NCBI RefSeq assembly: GCF_035222375.1
Contig: NC_085889.1
Location: 1,674,001 to 1,738,000, forward strand
Direction of reading: 5' to 3'
DNA: 64,000 bases
Origin: Podospora pseudocomata
Lineage: Eukaryota > Ascomycota > Sordariomycetes > Sordariales > Podosporaceae
Shown here: positions 11,092-23,116 of the stretch, one piece after another
Layout of the letters: the number at the start of each line of letters is the position of its first letter
How positions within the stretch are numbered: the first letter of the stretch is position 1
The notes under the pieces: model-generated
Database searches by the model: none
What the model was told of the DNA's origin: nothing
What the model saw: only the letters and a program-made list of their open reading frames with translations
Made by a program: the position numbers and the translations under genes

Positions 11092-14000
11092 ATGGCCGAC
11101 AACCACTACGGAGGCGACTCCGAGTCAGAAGACGACAACTTCAACCCGGCCCCAGCCGACCTGTCGGATGAGGAACAGGATGCCAACGACAGCAGTCCCC
11201 GCGTGTCCCGTAAGAACGACCATCGCAGTAGCAGCCCGGTAGCCGATGAGGACCACGACGAAGATGAAGACGAAGATGAACGCCCTTCAGGTCGCGCCAC
11301 CAAGCGTCCGCGCATCGCCGCTGATGATGATGATGATGATGGCGGCCGCGAGGATGATGAAGAGGAGGAAGACGATGAGGAGGGCGGTGGTCACCGAGAT
11401 GGCGATGAAGATGACGAGGAGGACGAAGAGGACGAAGAAGATGAGGATGACGTGCAGCATGTGAGTCTGCATCCCGCTTCGCTTCTCTTTCCAATTGCTG
11501 ACTTGGATCGCGCAGAGCCACCGCAGGAAGCGTCGCAAGCCTGCCGGTGTGGGCAATCTGTTCGATATCGAAGCCGAGGTCGACGATGAAGACGAAGACG
11601 AAGCCGACGACAGAGATGGCGAGGAGATCGAGGACTTCATCGACAATGCCCACCCTGACGATATCGCCGACAGTGGCGGCATGAACGACGACAGGAGACA
11701 TCGTGACCTCGACCGGAGACGCGAGCTGGAGGCCAGCCTCGACGCCGAAAAGCAAGCCGAGATCCTGCGTGAGCGTTATGGCAAACGTGCGCCCACCAGA
11801 GGATACAGTGACATGGCCATTGTGCCCAAGCGCCTGCTTCTTCCCAGCGTCAATGACCCCGGCATCTGGGCCGTTAGGTGCAAGGAAGGCAAGGAGCGCG
11901 AGGTTGTCTTCTCCATCATCCGCCGTGTTGAGGAGAGACTTGGTACCAAGAACGAGCTGCCCATCACTGCTGCCTTTGAGCGTGCCGGGCCTAATTCCGT
12001 CATGAAGGGTTACGTTTACATCGAGGCGCTCCGCCAAAACGACATCCTGCTCTCTTTGGACGGCATTCTCAACGTGTACCCTCGCACCAAGATGGATCTG
12101 GTTCCGATCAAGGACATGCCCGATCTCTTGCGCGTCATCAAGACCCCGAGCCTGACACCTGGTGCCTGGGTGCGCATGAAGAGGCCTGCGAAGCACGCTG
12201 GAGATCTCGCCCAGGTTCTCGACGTCACCGAGAATGGACTGGAAGCTAGAGTTAGGTTCATTCCCCGTCTGGACTATGGTGTAAGAGAGGATGGCATCGG
12301 TCCAGATGGCAAGCGCAAGCGTCCCGGCATCCCTGGACCCCGCCCACCCCAGCGGCTCTTCAGCGAAGCTGAGGCCAGGAAAAAGAACCCACGACATCTC
12401 CAGGGCAACCCACAGACGAATTCGTGGACATTTATGGGTGACGAGTTTGAGAATGGGTTCCAAGTCAAAGATATCAAGATTCAGCTGCTCGATGTCAAGG
12501 ATGTAAACCCCACGCTTGAAGAGGTCACACGGTTCGCCGGTGGTTCCGAGGATGGCACAGAGAACCTTGACCTCAAGGCTCTTGCTGCCAGCTTGAAAGA
12601 CAGCAGCTCCAACGTTGCTTATGTCCCCGGAGATGTGATCGAAGTGTACGAGGGCGAACAGCGCGGAGTGGTTGGCAAAGCCGTCGATGTTCGCGGTGAC
12701 ATAGTGACACTCAGAGTCACGGAAGGAAACCTCGCTGGGCAGACCATCGAGGTGCCCAACAAAGGTCTTCGCAAGCTGTTCAAGATTGGTGACCACGTCA
12801 AGGTCATCGGCGGCAGCCGTTTCCGTGATGAGGTGGGCATGGTGGTCAACATCTCGCAGGATCGTGTCACCCTGCTCACGGATCAGACCAACAATGAGGT
12901 CACAGTATTCAGCAAGGACCTCCGCGCCGCCAGTGATATTGGAGGACAGGGATCGCTTGGCCAGTACTCCCTCCTTGATCTGGTGCAGCTGGATGCGACG
13001 ACTGTTGGCTGCATCGTCAAGGTTGACCGTGAGTCAGTGGGGGTGCTTGACCAGAATGGAGAGGTGAGGCAGGTTATGCCTTCTCAGATTACCAACAAGC
13101 TCCCAAAGAGGAGAACTGCCGTCGCTGCTGACAGGAGCGGCTCCGAGATTCGTCTGGATGATGTTGTCCGTGAGTACGGTGGTCAACAACGGCAGGGTAA
13201 AATCATTCACATTCATCGCTCTTTCATCTTCTTACACACCAACACGACCAACGAGAATGCCGGCGTTTTTGTCACGCGCGCCGGCAACGTCAACACCATC
13301 GCGGCCAAGGGTGGTCGCATCAACAGCGGCGGTGGTCCTGACTTGACTGCCATGAACCCGGCCATGAAGCGAAGCCCTGCCGAGAACAACCGTATGGCAG
13401 CACCAAAGAGCTTCGGTCCGGACCGTGCCATCAACCAGACTGTCACTATCAGGAGGGGTGGATACAAGGGTTTGCTGGGTATCGTCAAGGATACCACGGA
13501 TACCCATGCGCGTGTTGAGCTCCACACCAAGAGCAAGATTATTACCGTGCCCAAGGCGGACCTTGCCTTCAAGGACAAGGTCACTGGTAAGCCAATTGAC
13601 ATCTACTCACGTGGCGGACGCGGGGGGGGCGGGTTTGGTGGTTCTGGACGTGGTGGGTTTGGTGGTGGTGGTGGTGGTGGTGGTGGTAGAGGAGACTGGA
13701 CCGGTGGTAGAACCCCAATGGCTTCTGGGGCCGGCGGCCGTACCCCAGCTTGGGGCGGTGCATCATGTAAGTCTTGCTCCTCCTTGACGATGTCAACACA
13801 CGCACTAACAAATTACCTAGCTTCCTCTCGTACACCTGCCTGGAGCAGCAATGCCTCTGGCGCACGAACACCTGCCTGGCAAGACGGCTCTCGGACTGCC
13901 AACCCATACGACGGCAACCGGACTGCCTATGGAGGCGCTACGGCTTACGGCGGCAGCGGCGGGCGCACCCCGGCGTGGAACTCCGGCTCCAAGACACCTG

Positions 14001-14449
14001 CCCATGACGGCTTTGGCCACGGATCCAAGACACCCGCCTACGGTGGAAGCGGCAGCGGTGACACCTGGGGCTCCAAGACTCCTGCTTATGGCGGCGGTCT
14101 TTCGGCACCAACCCCTGCTGCGAGTGCCGGTGCCGACTGGGGATACACTCCCGGAGCCAGTGGCAACTCGTACGACGCGCCCACGCCCGGCGCCGGTCTC
14201 GGTGCGCCCACGCCGGGAGCGTTCAGTGCTCCGACTCCGGGCGCCTACACGGCACCAACGCCGGCGCCCATCAGCGCTCCCACTCCGGGCGTGTGGGCAG
14301 GTGGATGGGGCGGGGACACAGCGCCAACACCTGCTGCCACTGCACCCACTCCTGGTGCTTCCGGCTCGGGATACTATGGTGCTCCGACGCCGGCCCCCTT
14401 CACGGCGGAGACGCCTGCTGCCAGCGGGGGTTATGACGATGATGAATAG
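11092..14449 (+). CDS. spt5: Transcription elongation factor SPT5
   Basis: Three exons: 11092-11460, 11516-13766 and 13821-14449, giving 1082 residues. The 54-nt second intron has length divisible by three and no stop, so it can be missed (GTAAGT...CTAAC...CTAG). SPT5 pairs with SPT4 and clamps RNA polymerase II for processive elongation and mRNA processing. Domains in order: a very acidic N-terminus (about 1-120, runs of Asp/Glu and a basic KRPRI patch); a basic RRKRRK segment; the NGN domain starting at [14 protein letters not shown] (near residue 225); several KOW domains (e.g. [50 protein letters not shown]); a Gly-rich linker; and a C-terminal repeat region with RTPAW/KTPAY and then APTPGA-type units, the kinase-target CTR. 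An essential housekeeping gene, ordinary and apparently intact. Confidence 0.96.
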
Positions 14450-15283
14450 GTGGAGTGTGTGTGTTGGCAGCGTTGTATAAAAAAAGCAAGCCGGTGGATG
14501 GAAGATATCTTGAATTTCATGGCAATGCAATGGGCGTGTTGGTTTTTTTTTTTTATATTTTAGCGTTTGTTGTTGATGATGATGTGGTTTTATTGGTAGA
14601 AGAAAAAAGATTAGTAATTGGCGAGAGGCAAGCAGCAAAATGAATAGAAGGGTAGCCTGCTTTTTACCTATCCTACAATAAACAAAATTGAGGGGTGTTG
14701 GATGTTTTGTTTTGTGATGATGTTGACCCCGCGTGACCTTTTGGGGGCGATGTAAACAGCCCCCTCCCCTCCCCCCGCCCATCATGTGTTGCGGCGCGTG
14801 TGTGATTGTGATAAATTGGCGAGGAGGCACGGAGGAGGGAGGGAGGGGCATCGTGTGTCATGAGGTGGGGGATCCACATGAGCATTGTGCACACGCACCT
14901 CACACACAGAACACACAGAGCCAATTCCCGAACCGCCGCCTGCTGAGCCCGCTTTGATCTTTTCAAAAAGAAAAAAAAATCCCCCAAAAATCCCCTAGTG
15001 AATCTTTGCAAGAGATAATCTTCACTGTTATCTCTCTGTTTGCAACTCCTCTTTTAGATGAGGAGAACGAGATAGGGGGGTTTCAGCCAACTTCTCAGCA
15101 GCGGAACCCCGCGTCGAAAACGTCATTGGATAACCATCCAACAGACACGATTAACACCACCAACCGACCTATCACAGGTGATGCTCTCGAGGGGAAATGT
15201 GCCGACAGGTCAGGCTGCATTTTGAGCCGTGCGGGCATTTTATCAAGATCAAGGTTGTTAGATGTCAGTTCACCTCAACCCAA

Positions 15284-15306
15284 CCTACCTCCCGCAGGGA
15301 GGTAGG
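15284..15306. repeat. Perfect 10-bp hairpin
   Basis: CCTACCTCCC, then GCA, then GGGAGGTAGG: a 10-bp inverted repeat with a 3-nt loop, followed by three more copies of GGTA. The CTACC unit recurs elsewhere in the window. Role unknown. Confidence 0.6.
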
Positions 15307-15562
15307 TAGGTAGGGCTAGCGGAACAGGAAAGGCTGACATGGAGCATTCTAGGTCATAGTCGACACTGCGGCTTTGTGCCTGGGCGGGAGAATAATAGGG
15401 CGATTACGGAGAGAAAGTACACTGATAACTTTCGGAGGTATCCGGGGTGTCCGGATGAGAGGTGTCAGTATTATTGGGATGGGTGGCATGCTTCCAAGGG
15501 GGGGAGGGAGGAGAGTGAGGGTTATGAGGGGGAGAGAAGGGGGGAGAGGGAACGGAGGATGG

Positions 15563-15628
15563 GGAGGGAGAGGGAGAGGGAGAGGGAGAGGGAGAGGGAG
15601 AGGGAGAGGGAGAGGGAGAGGGAGAGGG
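15563..15628. repeat. (GGGAGA)n microsatellite
   Basis: About eleven copies of GGGAGA within a longer purine-rich tract starting near 15495. Such homopurine DNA can form triplex (H-DNA) structures. Confidence 0.85.
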
Positions 15629-15976
15629 TGTATTATTGACCCGTGGGGGGGGTCTATCTGTTTGCGATCGAGGTTGGGTTTTGTTTTTGGGAGTTCTGGT
15701 TATGGGATAGGAATGGTCTGATCATCGCAAGAGGTCATTTGAGGGCGGGGGGTCCTGTAGACGAGTCTAGAGTTTGCAGCGTCACCTTGAGGGTAATCTT
15801 TCAGCGTGGGATTTAATGATTCAATGAGCACTCAATTCACTGATTTCATGAGGGGATCCAACCTGAAGATCATCACGCTTCATCCGTGCCACCGCCATGC
15901 TCATGTTCAATTCATGTTCTCATTCATCCTTTACAAATATATACCGCCCCATCTTATATACAACCCTCCTCCCTCA

Positions 15977-17434
15977 CTACAACCCGACAGCAATAGCAGT
16001 CAACGCCCACTCCATAAACCCAGCATTCGTATCCCGAATATTATTGTTAAACTCGGCCGTCGTCGGATAAAAATTGGTCGAGTACCCAAACTCCATCGTG
16101 AACCCATAAACCTTACTCACCCCCGGCTCAGCCCAAAACCTGCTAAAAGCATAATCATCACTCGCCCCCGAGGTGGGATACAGCCCCACCGCCTGCTGGC
16201 TAACATAGCTCCTCGAGCCCACACCCTTCATACCCGCCACGGTGGCATCCGCCGCCCTCTTGATGGCAGTCGCGTCCGCGGCAGGGATGTACTCCTTGTA
16301 CACACTATCCCCCGTCACCCCCCTCTTCCCATCATACGTCGAGTTCAAAAAGTTCATCTTTGGATCCGTCGACTGATTCACGTCATCGCCCCAAGAATAC
16401 AAAATCGTCCCCGCGGCAGAGTGAATGTCCATGAACCATCTGATGCCGGGGAACTTGTCATAGACGGAGACGTGGTTCTTGGTCTCCTGCTCTGACTCGG
16501 GAGCGGTGCCGTAAAACGCCTCCGAGCTAGGGCTTGTAGAAGCAGGGGAGACGGACGAAGAGAAGAACTTGCGAAAGTTCCAGAGGAAGTTGAAGTTGCG
16601 GTTGAGATCAACGCCCACCGACGCGCCCGACGAGCCAGAGCGGGTGTTCCTGTTCTTGCGCCAGAGAGAACCAGACGACTGGTCGTATACCACGCCGTCT
16701 GGGTTGACGAGCGGGAAGAGGACAATCCCCGCGCTGAGCACAGACTTTACCTGGGCGTTGGTGTACGTCTTTTTGCCGTAGGTCAGCCCAGACCCGGACT
16801 TGTTCGCCGCGAGGAGGTCAGAAACCCAGTAGAGGAGGTTGTCGGGCCCGCCGCGCTCGCGGGCGTGCATGCCGGCCGAGAGGTAGAGCCGGTACTTTGA
16901 CGTGTCGGGACCGGCTCCGGTGTAGGCGGCGACCGAGGTACGGCCTTGGAAGGTGGTGTAGGGGAGGTTGTACTTGAAGAAGGCGCCCGGGTAGGCGTTT
17001 GCGAGGCCGGTGAGCGCAGAGTTGATCTCGTTGACGTTGAGGATGCTGGCGATGCTGGCCGTGCTGGCTTTGGTTCCGAGGCCCGAGGGGGTCACGGAGC
17101 CGCCGCTGAAGCGATCGCCGGTGCCGATGGGGGCTTTGCCCGAGGTTTGGCGCTTGTCAAGGGCAGTCTCCTGGACGGTGATGGCCTCGTCCGAGCTATA
17201 CTCGCCGTGAAGCCAGCTGATCTGGTCTCTGGTGAGGAGAGCCTGGAGTTCAAACTTGCCATCGCTGGTGGGATGGGCGATGGGCCTGCAGCCGAAATCG
17301 AGCGTGTTGTTGGCCACGAGATCGGAGAAGTGTGCTGGGCTGGGAGCCCTGATCTGAACGGGCAGCAGCTCCTCCGCGAGAGACGCGGTGACCTGGAGCG
17401 CCACCACGGCGGCGGCTGGCACAAACTGTTTCAT
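15977..17434 (-). CDS. Secreted zinc carboxypeptidase (peptidase M14A)
   Basis: A single exon of 485 residues. A signal peptide ends near residue 20 (SLA/E). An inhibitory propeptide follows, and then the M14 catalytic domain begins near residue 125. Zinc ligands are visible as H190 and E193 in GMHARERGG and H338 in FMDIHSAAG. The general-base Glu is about 448 in YGFTMEFGYS. VDLNRNFNFLW and TSGASDDYAF are typical substrate-site blocks. The family removes C-terminal amino acids from peptides outside the cell. The long propeptide implies activation by a second protease. It ends tail to tail with SPT5 and has its own upstream region. Subspecificity (A- or B-type) was not assigned. Confidence 0.93.
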   Translation of the reverse strand: MKQFVPAAAVVALQVTASLAEELLPVQIRAPSPAHFSDLVANNTLDFGCRPIAHPTSDGKFELQALLTRDQISWLHGEYSSDEAITVQETALDKRQTSGKAPIGTGDRFSGGSVTPSGLGTKASTASIASILNVNEINSALTGLANAYPGAFFKYNLPYTTFQGRTSVAAYTGAGPDTSKYRLYLSAGMHARERGGPDNLLYWVSDLLAANKSGSGLTYGKKTYTNAQVKSVLSAGIVLFPLVNPDGVVYDQSSGSLWRKNRNTRSGSSGASVGVDLNRNFNFLWNFRKFFSSSVSPASTSPSSEAFYGTAPESEQETKNHVSVYDKFPGIRWFMDIHSAAGTILYSWGDDVNQSTDPKMNFLNSTYDGKRGVTGDSVYKEYIPAADATAIKRAADATVAGMKGVGSRSYVSQQAVGLYPTSGASDDYAFSRFWAEPGVSKVYGFTMEFGYSTNFYPTTAEFNNNIRDTNAGFMEWALTAIAVGL

Positions 17435-18584
17435 GTTTAATCCGGAAAGGTTGAACGCCTAGCAATCCAGACCTGGCTAGAAAGGCTGGGCGCTGTGAAG
17501 AAGAAAGGGGGTGAGCTTTCCAGTTATTTAACATTTTGAACAGTCGTTGCAGTTTGAACTGGTGCAGGTGGTGAGCGTTCGAGAACCTGGAAATCGCTCA
17601 GGTCTAGATAACATGCTGGTGTCTCACCTACCAAAGTAGGAAGGCCATCGTCGATTCGTCATTGTCCGTCGGGGCATGTGGTCGCATGAGAGGCGCGGGG
17701 GTAGCAGGGGTTCAGGGGCTGGTCTTGGGGGGGGGCCATCCAAGCATTGGGAAAGTCGGCCAAGACTTGCCCTGTTGAACGTCGGAGACTGGCAGTTAGG
17801 GCAACTAACGGCATCGTGCATAGAACTACCGAGCAGCGACCTTCCAAATGGAGGAGCCCCCCGGTGACGGTCCACAGTTGCGAGGTTGCATTGGTTAGCG
17901 GTTTAGGATAAATGCGACAGAGCCATCATCGACTCCCTATTACGTTTATCATTGCGGCTTTGATAGTAGATCGGGCATGCTGCTCACTATAAGTGCTCAT
18001 GTTTATACAAGCGCCCGAGATGGAGTGGTACCCGATAACCCGCTCCATGTATGTGGTGTTTGCCTCGCTAACTTCCATCATGTCCAGGCCTCTGATGCGA
18101 TCGCTGAGATATGTGTTTGTTGGCTGGTAGGGAATGTGGCTGAGTAGAGAAGTGCCAAGGCACCTAGGTGTCATCCAGTGCGAGGGCACTGATCCAGACC
18201 CTGTCTTTATCCAACGCATGTCTCGATTCTGATATGCAGGTCTCGGGATGACGTTGTTAGCACTTCTGTCAGGCCTAGGCTTGGAAGTCGACGCCAATTT
18301 CATGATGGAGAACCATGGTCAGGAGACAGAAAATATTGACTTACCTAGCTCACATTCCTCACCTTTGCTTCCGTGACTTCGGTGAGGCGAGGCAGGGCGG
18401 CACGCAAAAATGGAAGCTACCTGGGTAGGCACAACTCCAGAGGCATTCGGGAAAAAACTTCCATCTCATCATCATCTTCATGCCAAGCCATCTTATCTTT
18501 TCTCCTTTTCCATATCTCTTCTTCAGCGGCATCCCTTCCCTTCATCACAGACAACAAAAAGAAATCACGGTCAACAACCAAACG
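17435..18584. other. Intergenic region
   Basis: About 1.15 kb upstream of the carboxypeptidase and downstream of the MFS gene. A 125-codon minus-strand frame at 17926-18303 has no recognisable domain and was not accepted. Confidence 0.45.
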
Positions 18585-20290
18585 TCATACCACGTCTTTC
18601 CAGCGCCACGCACAGTCCTGGATTGTGAACCTCGCCAACGAAAACGCCGCCAACGCCGAAATTAACACTGCACCAAAAACAAGGACAAAACCCTCTGTGC
18701 CTAGGTTCTCGAGGATCGAGGCACTCAGAGGAATGCAAAGCAACGACCTTTTGCCCCAGTCAGTAGAGGTGTTCTCATTTGGATCCTGAGATCAGGCTTC
18801 TAGACTTACGAAAAGCTGACCACGCTGTAACTTGTACCGTAGTACTGCCCAAACTTGTTGGGAACCGTGAGTCTAGGATGTCGGTCAGCAAAGCTGTTGC
18901 CCGTGCTCTTCAAGTTGAGGGAGCACGTACTGCCCAACACAGATCGGCCCGATGCTGATGACACAACCGGTGCCGAAGCCGAAGAGGGCTGCGAACAGGT
19001 AGAGTAGCCACATCCTGTCCGTTTCCACCAACATCCAGACGGCAAATGTTGTGATGATGGAGAAGATGGTGGTCAAGATCATGGTGTTGAACCGGCCAAT
19101 TTTGTCCGAGATGGCACCCGCCACCAGCCGCCCAACTCCTGAGCCTCTGTCGCCGCGTTAGCTGATATTTCTTGGGGGCGGTGTTCAACATGCCAGGTCA
19201 TACTCACCCACTCATCACGGCGACTATCACAAAAGTCGATTGCTCTTCGAATCCTTTTGCGAGAGCCCATGTCGGGACCATACCCAATCCCGCGATCAGG
19301 ATGAACTGGTTCACTGTTGGCCACATGTTAGCAAGTAAACCACAGTCCAAAGTCGAGAAGGCACATACTGAAGCAACCAACAGTCGTCCACAGAAAGCTA
19401 GCGTCTCGAAAACATCCAAAGTTGATCGCCCCCGACCCCCGTCGACCCTTGATGCGACCCTTGATCAGGATGTTCCCCATACCCAACAGCGATGTCACAA
19501 TGAGAGCCAGGATCCTCATGCTCCATGCCCATCCCAACTTGGGCAGCGTGGTCCTCAACACCAACGGAAAAGCAGCACCACCCACGCTGCTACCAACAAA
19601 GACAATCCCTGCCGCCAACCCCCTCTTCTTTTCGAACCAGTGCGCGAGAACAGAGAGAGCAACAGTGCAGCATAAAGCCGCCCCCGAACCCATGACGATA
19701 CCCCAAAGAAGCATCAAAAGACCATACATGACACCCGGTGCTCGCACGCCCTGTCTGACATGGATATCGCTCTCTTCTGGCAGGAAGCCTAGCCCGACAA
19801 GTCCAGCTAGGTACACCAGACTACCCGCCATCAGCAGCCATCTCGGACCGAACCGGTCAAACCATGGGCCGACCTGGACGCCCAGGAACAAACACAGGAA
19901 GATGTTGGCGCCTGAGATCCAGGCGATGTCTTGGATCGGAAAGGAGGACAGATGGTGCTGGGCCCAGTAGGGTTGGATGACACCGACAGAGTTGCTCAAT
20001 CCGTACACGGCTGTGGTGATGCAGAAGGATCCAGCAACTGTCAACCACGCTTGCAGGCCACCTTCTGGTGGCGAGTCTACTATCATCTCCTTTGTTGACA
20101 CGCCGTTTTCTGGGTCCACAGGAGGCGCGGGGGTGGTGCTGAGGGTTAGGGAGGGGGTGATCGTTGGGGGAGTAATGGGGGTAAGGATATCGACATAGGG
20201 GGAGGCCGACGAGAAGGTCGACAACGGTCGTGGCCGCGTCATGTTGCCCTTTGTCGTCGGTGGTAGCTGCTTTGAGGCCGTGCTTTCCAT
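18585..20290 (-). CDS. MFS transporter, monocarboxylate-porter (MCT) type
   Basis: Five exons on the minus strand: 20290-19369, 19313-19208, 19146-18931, 18872-18810 and 18747-18585, giving 489 residues. A cytoplasmic Pro/Ser/Thr-rich tail of about 80 residues precedes twelve predicted membrane helices. DSPPEGGLQAW before helix 1 is the signature of the fungal MCT-like family, as is GRLVAGAISDKIGRFN after helix 8. The third acceptor (GACAG) and fifth acceptor (AAAAG after branch CTGAC) were chosen because they alone keep the frame and restore family sequence; nearer AGs break it. The last helix is GFVLVFGAVLISALAAF. The family moves monocarboxylates, riboflavin or other small molecules across the plasma membrane; the substrate here is unknown. 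Intact as modelled. Confidence 0.87.
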
Positions 20291-21763
20291 AGCGATGACA
20301 CAAAGAATATGGTGACTGTCAAGGTGAGTTTTAACTGAACAACAGAAAGAGCAGGCTCGTCACAGGCTGTAAAGTCTCCTTCGTTACTGCCGGCGGAAGT
20401 ATATATCCCATACGGTAAGTCCTCCATGGGTTTTTTTCTTTCCTTTCTGACAGCCTTGGCCTGGCTAGTTTCCTGACACTAGTTATGTCCGGTCGTTCTT
20501 CCATGAGTCCATCCCTCGATCGTGGCTTGGTGCTCAACAACACGCCCCCCCCTGTCTTTTACTCTAGCCCCGAAACCGGTACTTTTGGTATCCCAGGAAC
20601 AAATCCCCCGCCCCAACCACAGCTAGCCCCGGGAAGAGCCGCCATATCCGCAGCGCTGGGTACCAGGGTGTCATTAATGGGCCACATGCTTCCTGAATCA
20701 GGACTTCAGGGGGGGGAAAGTCACCATCGTCAGCAAAAAACCCTTGTGAGAGCCGCAATTCTAGCCAACCGGGCACAGTGGCGGCTGACGTGCAAGTCGA
20801 CCGAATTGGAGGTTCCCCCCTGACACCAGCCCATGCGGATGTACCCGACTTGAACCCGACCATGAACAGAAGCTCCAATAACAGGCCTGAAGAAACCAAG
20901 GAATTGGACCACGATTGGCGAGCCTCATCATGGATCTGGAAACCACCAGTGGCTGGATGGCAAATCCTCGGCAGGGGCATCAGGTGAAGGTGCAAAATTT
21001 TCACACTTGGTGCTCTTTGTAAGGGCTATGACGAGGTCATTAGGACATTGTCAGCTTAGAGGTCCCTCCCTTGCTGCTGTGCAAGTTGAACAGTGCGCCA
21101 AATCTTAGCCTGGGTAACCCCCAGAGAAGTTGTGAGGCGGCATCTGCTTGCAAGGGAGTTGGAGAGGAAAACACCAGGTTTTGTGACCTCGTGATGTGGT
21201 GGAATTTTTGCTGCTGAAGTGATCCCAAACCGCGGAGCGGTGAAAGCCCTGATCATCGGTTTGTTGGACAAGGGCCCCTGTTTGGCTCCCTCCCAACCAC
21301 CTCAACCGTTGATGTCTTTGGCTACTTGGAGAAAGGTCTTGTTCGATCGAATTCTCTGGTGCGAAGGTGATTGTGTAGTGTGAGATGTCAAATCGGGGTA
21401 TTGCTTGGCATCGAATGTCTGGAACACAACCAACCCCCTGTCAAGAGTTGTTTGCTGCTTCAGCCCTAACCCTTGTTTAGATGCCTAACCTCCAAGATAT
21501 CAACTTCAGTAGATCGTTACCATTGTTTCGCAGTTTCAGGCGCGATGATTCCCAGGCGTCTAGGTAGCATCGCTTTAAACGAGCCAATGGCCACCCCTCA
21601 TCTCAGAATTCCGTCGCTTGGCATGCCATCTTTTCAAATCTCCGTCGGTGTTCTCTAAGCGCGGTATTAGGGGGGGCAGGGCGAGGCAAATACCAATGGC
21701 AAGCTCAATCTGTTTTCTCCTGATATTCAGTGATTTCGTGCATATATCTGCCCATTCCAAAAG
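20291..21763. other. Intergenic region
   Basis: About 1.5 kb between divergent genes. Frames of 112 codons (20485-20823, plus) and 146 codons (20564-21004, minus) overlap each other and match no family I know. No gene called. Confidence 0.45.
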
Positions 21764-22747
21764 ATGACGCCCGCCGACCTCGGAACCGCCACCACGACAG
21801 GCGCTACGACTACTGCTCCTTTCCCGTTCGCCGAAACAACTTCCCAGAGGATCGCCTGTAGCGCGCTGGTAACGGGGTATTACCAGTGTGGGAGCAACGA
21901 AAGTGAAGGATGCTGTCCCACGGGGTATGCCTGTGCTGAAGAGATGGATCGGTGCATCATCCCCAGCACTCCGTCGACCAACGTAGATTTTACTGGGAGA
22001 TGCTTCGGGCTGTTGGGGTATGGGCAATGTGATGAGGAGGCAGGAGGTAAGCTTGACGCTGATGATTACCTACCTAGGTGGACTTGCTTACAGTTTCCGT
22101 CCGCAGGAGGCTGTTGCCCTTCCTCCTACGCCTGCCTGGACGGCAGCTGCATGCTCACGCACAAGGTTCAGAAAACACTCACCAGCTGGGTGTCATACGG
22201 GAGTGTCGAGGCTGGGACAACACCCTCGATTTTTGTGATGGACTACTCTTATCCGCCGGATATACAGGTGTCTCTCACCCGTCTTTTCAATGCGGCTCCT
22301 ATGATGACTACCGATCCTTTCTTCGAAGGGACCACTACCAGCCCTCTTCTGGAGGGGACATCCACGATTTTCAGGCTTCCAACAGGTATCGATACGGAAC
22401 CGAAAGGAGGCTTAGGGACGGGGATTATTGCGGGAATTGTTGTTTCCTGCGCTGCGGTTGGCCTGATGATCATTGCGGGGCTGTTCTTCTTTGTTCGACG
22501 ACAGCGACGAAACAGAAAGGAGGACGGCGACAGCAAAGATAGCCCTGCAGCGGAACTGGCTGAGAAGTCCATTGTTGAGCTGGCACAAGAGTCTGATGTG
22601 TACGAAGCAGACACACGGAGGGTGTTTGAGGCGGACACGGAGCGACACACGCACGAGATGGCTTGCAACGACATTAAAACAGAAGCGTGGGAGTTGGAGG
22701 ATACGTCATGTAAGGTCCCGGGAACTGCCTCCATCTTTACGGGGTAG
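21764..22747 (+). CDS. Cysteine-rich single-pass membrane protein
   Basis: Two exons, 21764-22046 and 22107-22747, giving 307 residues. The 60-nt intron is in frame and has no stop, but its translation is unlike the flanks. Removing it joins CDEEAG to GGCCPSSYAC, which matches the CCPTGYAC module upstream. The ectodomain thus has two CCP-x-YAC cysteine modules. A stalk follows, then one membrane helix (IIAGIVVSCAAVGLMIIAGLFFFV), then a basic stop-transfer RRQRRNR and an acidic tail of about 80 residues. This layout resembles fungal wall-sensor or receptor-like proteins, but no named family is certain. The N-terminus has no classical signal peptide, so an upstream start or exon may be missing. 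A damaged tandem copy follows at 23117. Confidence 0.65.
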   Translation: MTPADLGTATTTGATTTAPFPFAETTSQRIACSALVTGYYQCGSNESEGCCPTGYACAEEMDRCIIPSTPSTNVDFTGRCFGLLGYGQCDEEAGGKLDADDYLPRWTCLQFPSAGGCCPSSYACLDGSCMLTHKVQKTLTSWVSYGSVEAGTTPSIFVMDYSYPPDIQVSLTRLFNAAPMMTTDPFFEGTTTSPLLEGTSTIFRLPTGIDTEPKGGLGTGIIAGIVVSCAAVGLMIIAGLFFFVRRQRRNRKEDGDSKDSPAAELAEKSIVELAQESDVYEADTRRVFEADTERHTHEMACNDIKTEAWELEDTSCKVPGTASIFTG

Positions 22748-23116
22748 TATCTGAGAAGGAGAAAGACGCGGATATGCCTCCAAAGACAGTACAGACCTAG
22801 TGTTCAACGGAGCAGTTGAAAAGTCTTTTCGAACACCAACAGAGCCGCACTATCAGCACAGCCCAGCAATTTACCTGGTTACGCAGCACCAACACTCCCT
22901 CGAAATACCTTGCATAAACACCCTCAAGGGAACCAATCACTTGGACAAAGGTTGCACTCTTTGATATAGGAAGTAATCGATATTCAGTCACACAAGCCTC
23001 TCTCGCGCTGTTCTGCCTGCCTGGTCTGAGGGAACAGGATGGTACAAAGGGCAGTTTGAGCCATTTCGCTAGATGGCCTTGGTTTTATCTACCTTACCCA
23101 TCAGCGCACACCCAAA
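22748..23116. other. Spacer between the tandem gene copies
   Basis: About 370 nt between the intact Cys-rich gene and its broken copy. No gene seen. Confidence 0.5.

Larger units (their letters stand above)
14450..15976. other. Gene-free region with simple repeats
   Basis: About 1.5 kb between the 3' ends of SPT5 and the carboxypeptidase gene. It holds the SPT5 3' region, a short perfect hairpin (15284-15306) and a purine-only hexamer repeat (15563-15628). No gene seen. Confidence 0.5.

Noticed and set aside
11141-12796. A 551-codon minus-strand frame
   Set aside because: It is the complement of SPT5 coding sequence; codon bias of GC-rich genes keeps the opposite strand open. SPT5 on the plus strand has clear domains.
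13817-14851. A 344-codon minus-strand frame over the SPT5 tail
   Set aside because: Antisense of the repeated Pro/Thr/Ala-rich C-terminal region, with no recognisable domain and low-complexity composition.
17926-18303. A 125-codon ATG frame on the minus strand
   Set aside because: No domain, signal peptide, helix pattern or neighbour logic supports it, and it ends without splice signals to longer sequence.
20485-21004. Overlapping frames on both strands between the MFS and Cys-rich genes
   Set aside because: Neither shows a domain, and both overlap; most likely chance open frames in GC-rich intergenic DNA.
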